Assembly: GCA_905182995.1 (NCBI GenBank)
Contig: CAJJDP010000064.1
Coordinates: 130,627 to 194,626 of the forward strand
From: Paramecium octaurelia
Lineage: Eukaryota; Ciliophora; Oligohymenophorea; Peniculida; Parameciidae
Reading direction: 5' to 3'
DNA length: 64,000 nucleotides
Under the pieces are notes generated by a model, which worked only from the letters and a program-made list of their open reading frames with translations, did no database searches and was not told where the DNA came from. Shown here one piece after another: positions 63,718 to 64,000 of the stretch (its first letter is position 1; each line of letters opens with the position of its first letter). Both the position numbers and the translations under genes were made by a program.

Positions 63718-63790
63718 TATCGCTAAGATACCATTAAGTAGATATTGAATTTTAAATAATTTAAAGCTATTTGCATTATTAATATTAAAT

Positions 63791-64000
63791 TCATTCAAAT
63801 GAGGTGGCTTCTTTCTTTTTTGTTAATTACATTCCCTTCTTTGGAGCTTATTTCACATTTGATTATTTTTGCAATACTTAGGATTGAGTGCTTAAGTTTT
63901 CACTTATTATCTCAGATTTAGGTGCGGGATTTACCTTTTCTAAATTCACTACTATTTATATACCTTCATTTTATGGTAATTTGAATGCATTATCAATGGC
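63791..64000 (-). CDS. 3' end of a gene running off the window
   Basis: The last 61 or so codons of a minus-strand gene whose 5' part lies beyond 64000. One 24-nt intron at 63940-63963. The visible part is polar and Lys/Gln/Ser-rich, ending KKKEATSFE. No family can be named. Confidence 0.6.

Overview
The window looks like macronuclear (somatic) DNA of a ciliate, most likely a Paramecium. Conserved genes read through TAA and TAG as glutamine and stop only at TGA, the DNA is very AT-rich, and genes are broken by introns of about 20 to 33 bases that start mostly with GTA. About 45 genes are packed on both strands, often with only 7 to 100 bases between them. Splice sites were placed by eye; nearly every model gives an intact reading frame after splicing. 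Because TGA is the only stop, long open frames arise by chance on both strands, so genes without a recognisable family carry lower confidence.

Layout. 87-5981: hormone-sensitive-lipase-type hydrolase, NOM1, MRT4 and the dynein-assembly factor DNAAF6. 5948-17498: three single-N joints separate blocks that repeat the same sequence (two blocks 5948-8822; three blocks from 8657 onward), holding a coiled-coil gene, an ATP-grasp-like gene, a 90-residue gene and a tentative long ORF. This looks like unmerged contig overlaps rather than real duplication. 17694-22695: coiled-coil protein, MORN-repeat protein, ICT1-type peptide release factor and an unknown, possibly mitochondrial, protein. 22696-24882: a gene-poor stretch with one small gene. 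24883-28986: an SNF1/AMPK-like kinase divergent from a pseudokinase-MORN fusion. 29047-34816: acylated acidic protein, EF-hand protein, ribosomal eL39, PKA catalytic subunit, ribosomal eL15 and a C5orf34-like protein. 34886-34958: tRNA-Arg(UCU). 35113-43421: RING proteins, a tandem pair of cysteine-motif paralogues, ribosomal uS17, an EI24-like membrane protein and several unknowns. 44069-49055: a 1,636-residue GBP-type GTPase with a huge coiled coil. 49455-53037: CCCH zinc-finger protein and a tail-anchored TPR protein with three CPF motifs. 53250-54180: a decayed HTATIP2-like gene. 54397-64000: unknowns, an HROB-like OB-fold protein, a UVR/coiled-coil protein, an ear-less beta-adaptin and a gene running off the window end.

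Together these are ordinary nuclear housekeeping genes (ribosome biogenesis and structure, vesicle coats, cilia assembly, signalling). The most unusual points are the frequent AAG 3' splice sites, the divergent kinase/pseudokinase-MORN pair, the 21-bp divergent NOM1/MRT4 spacer, the triple-CPF TPR protein and the artefactual-looking repeat block.
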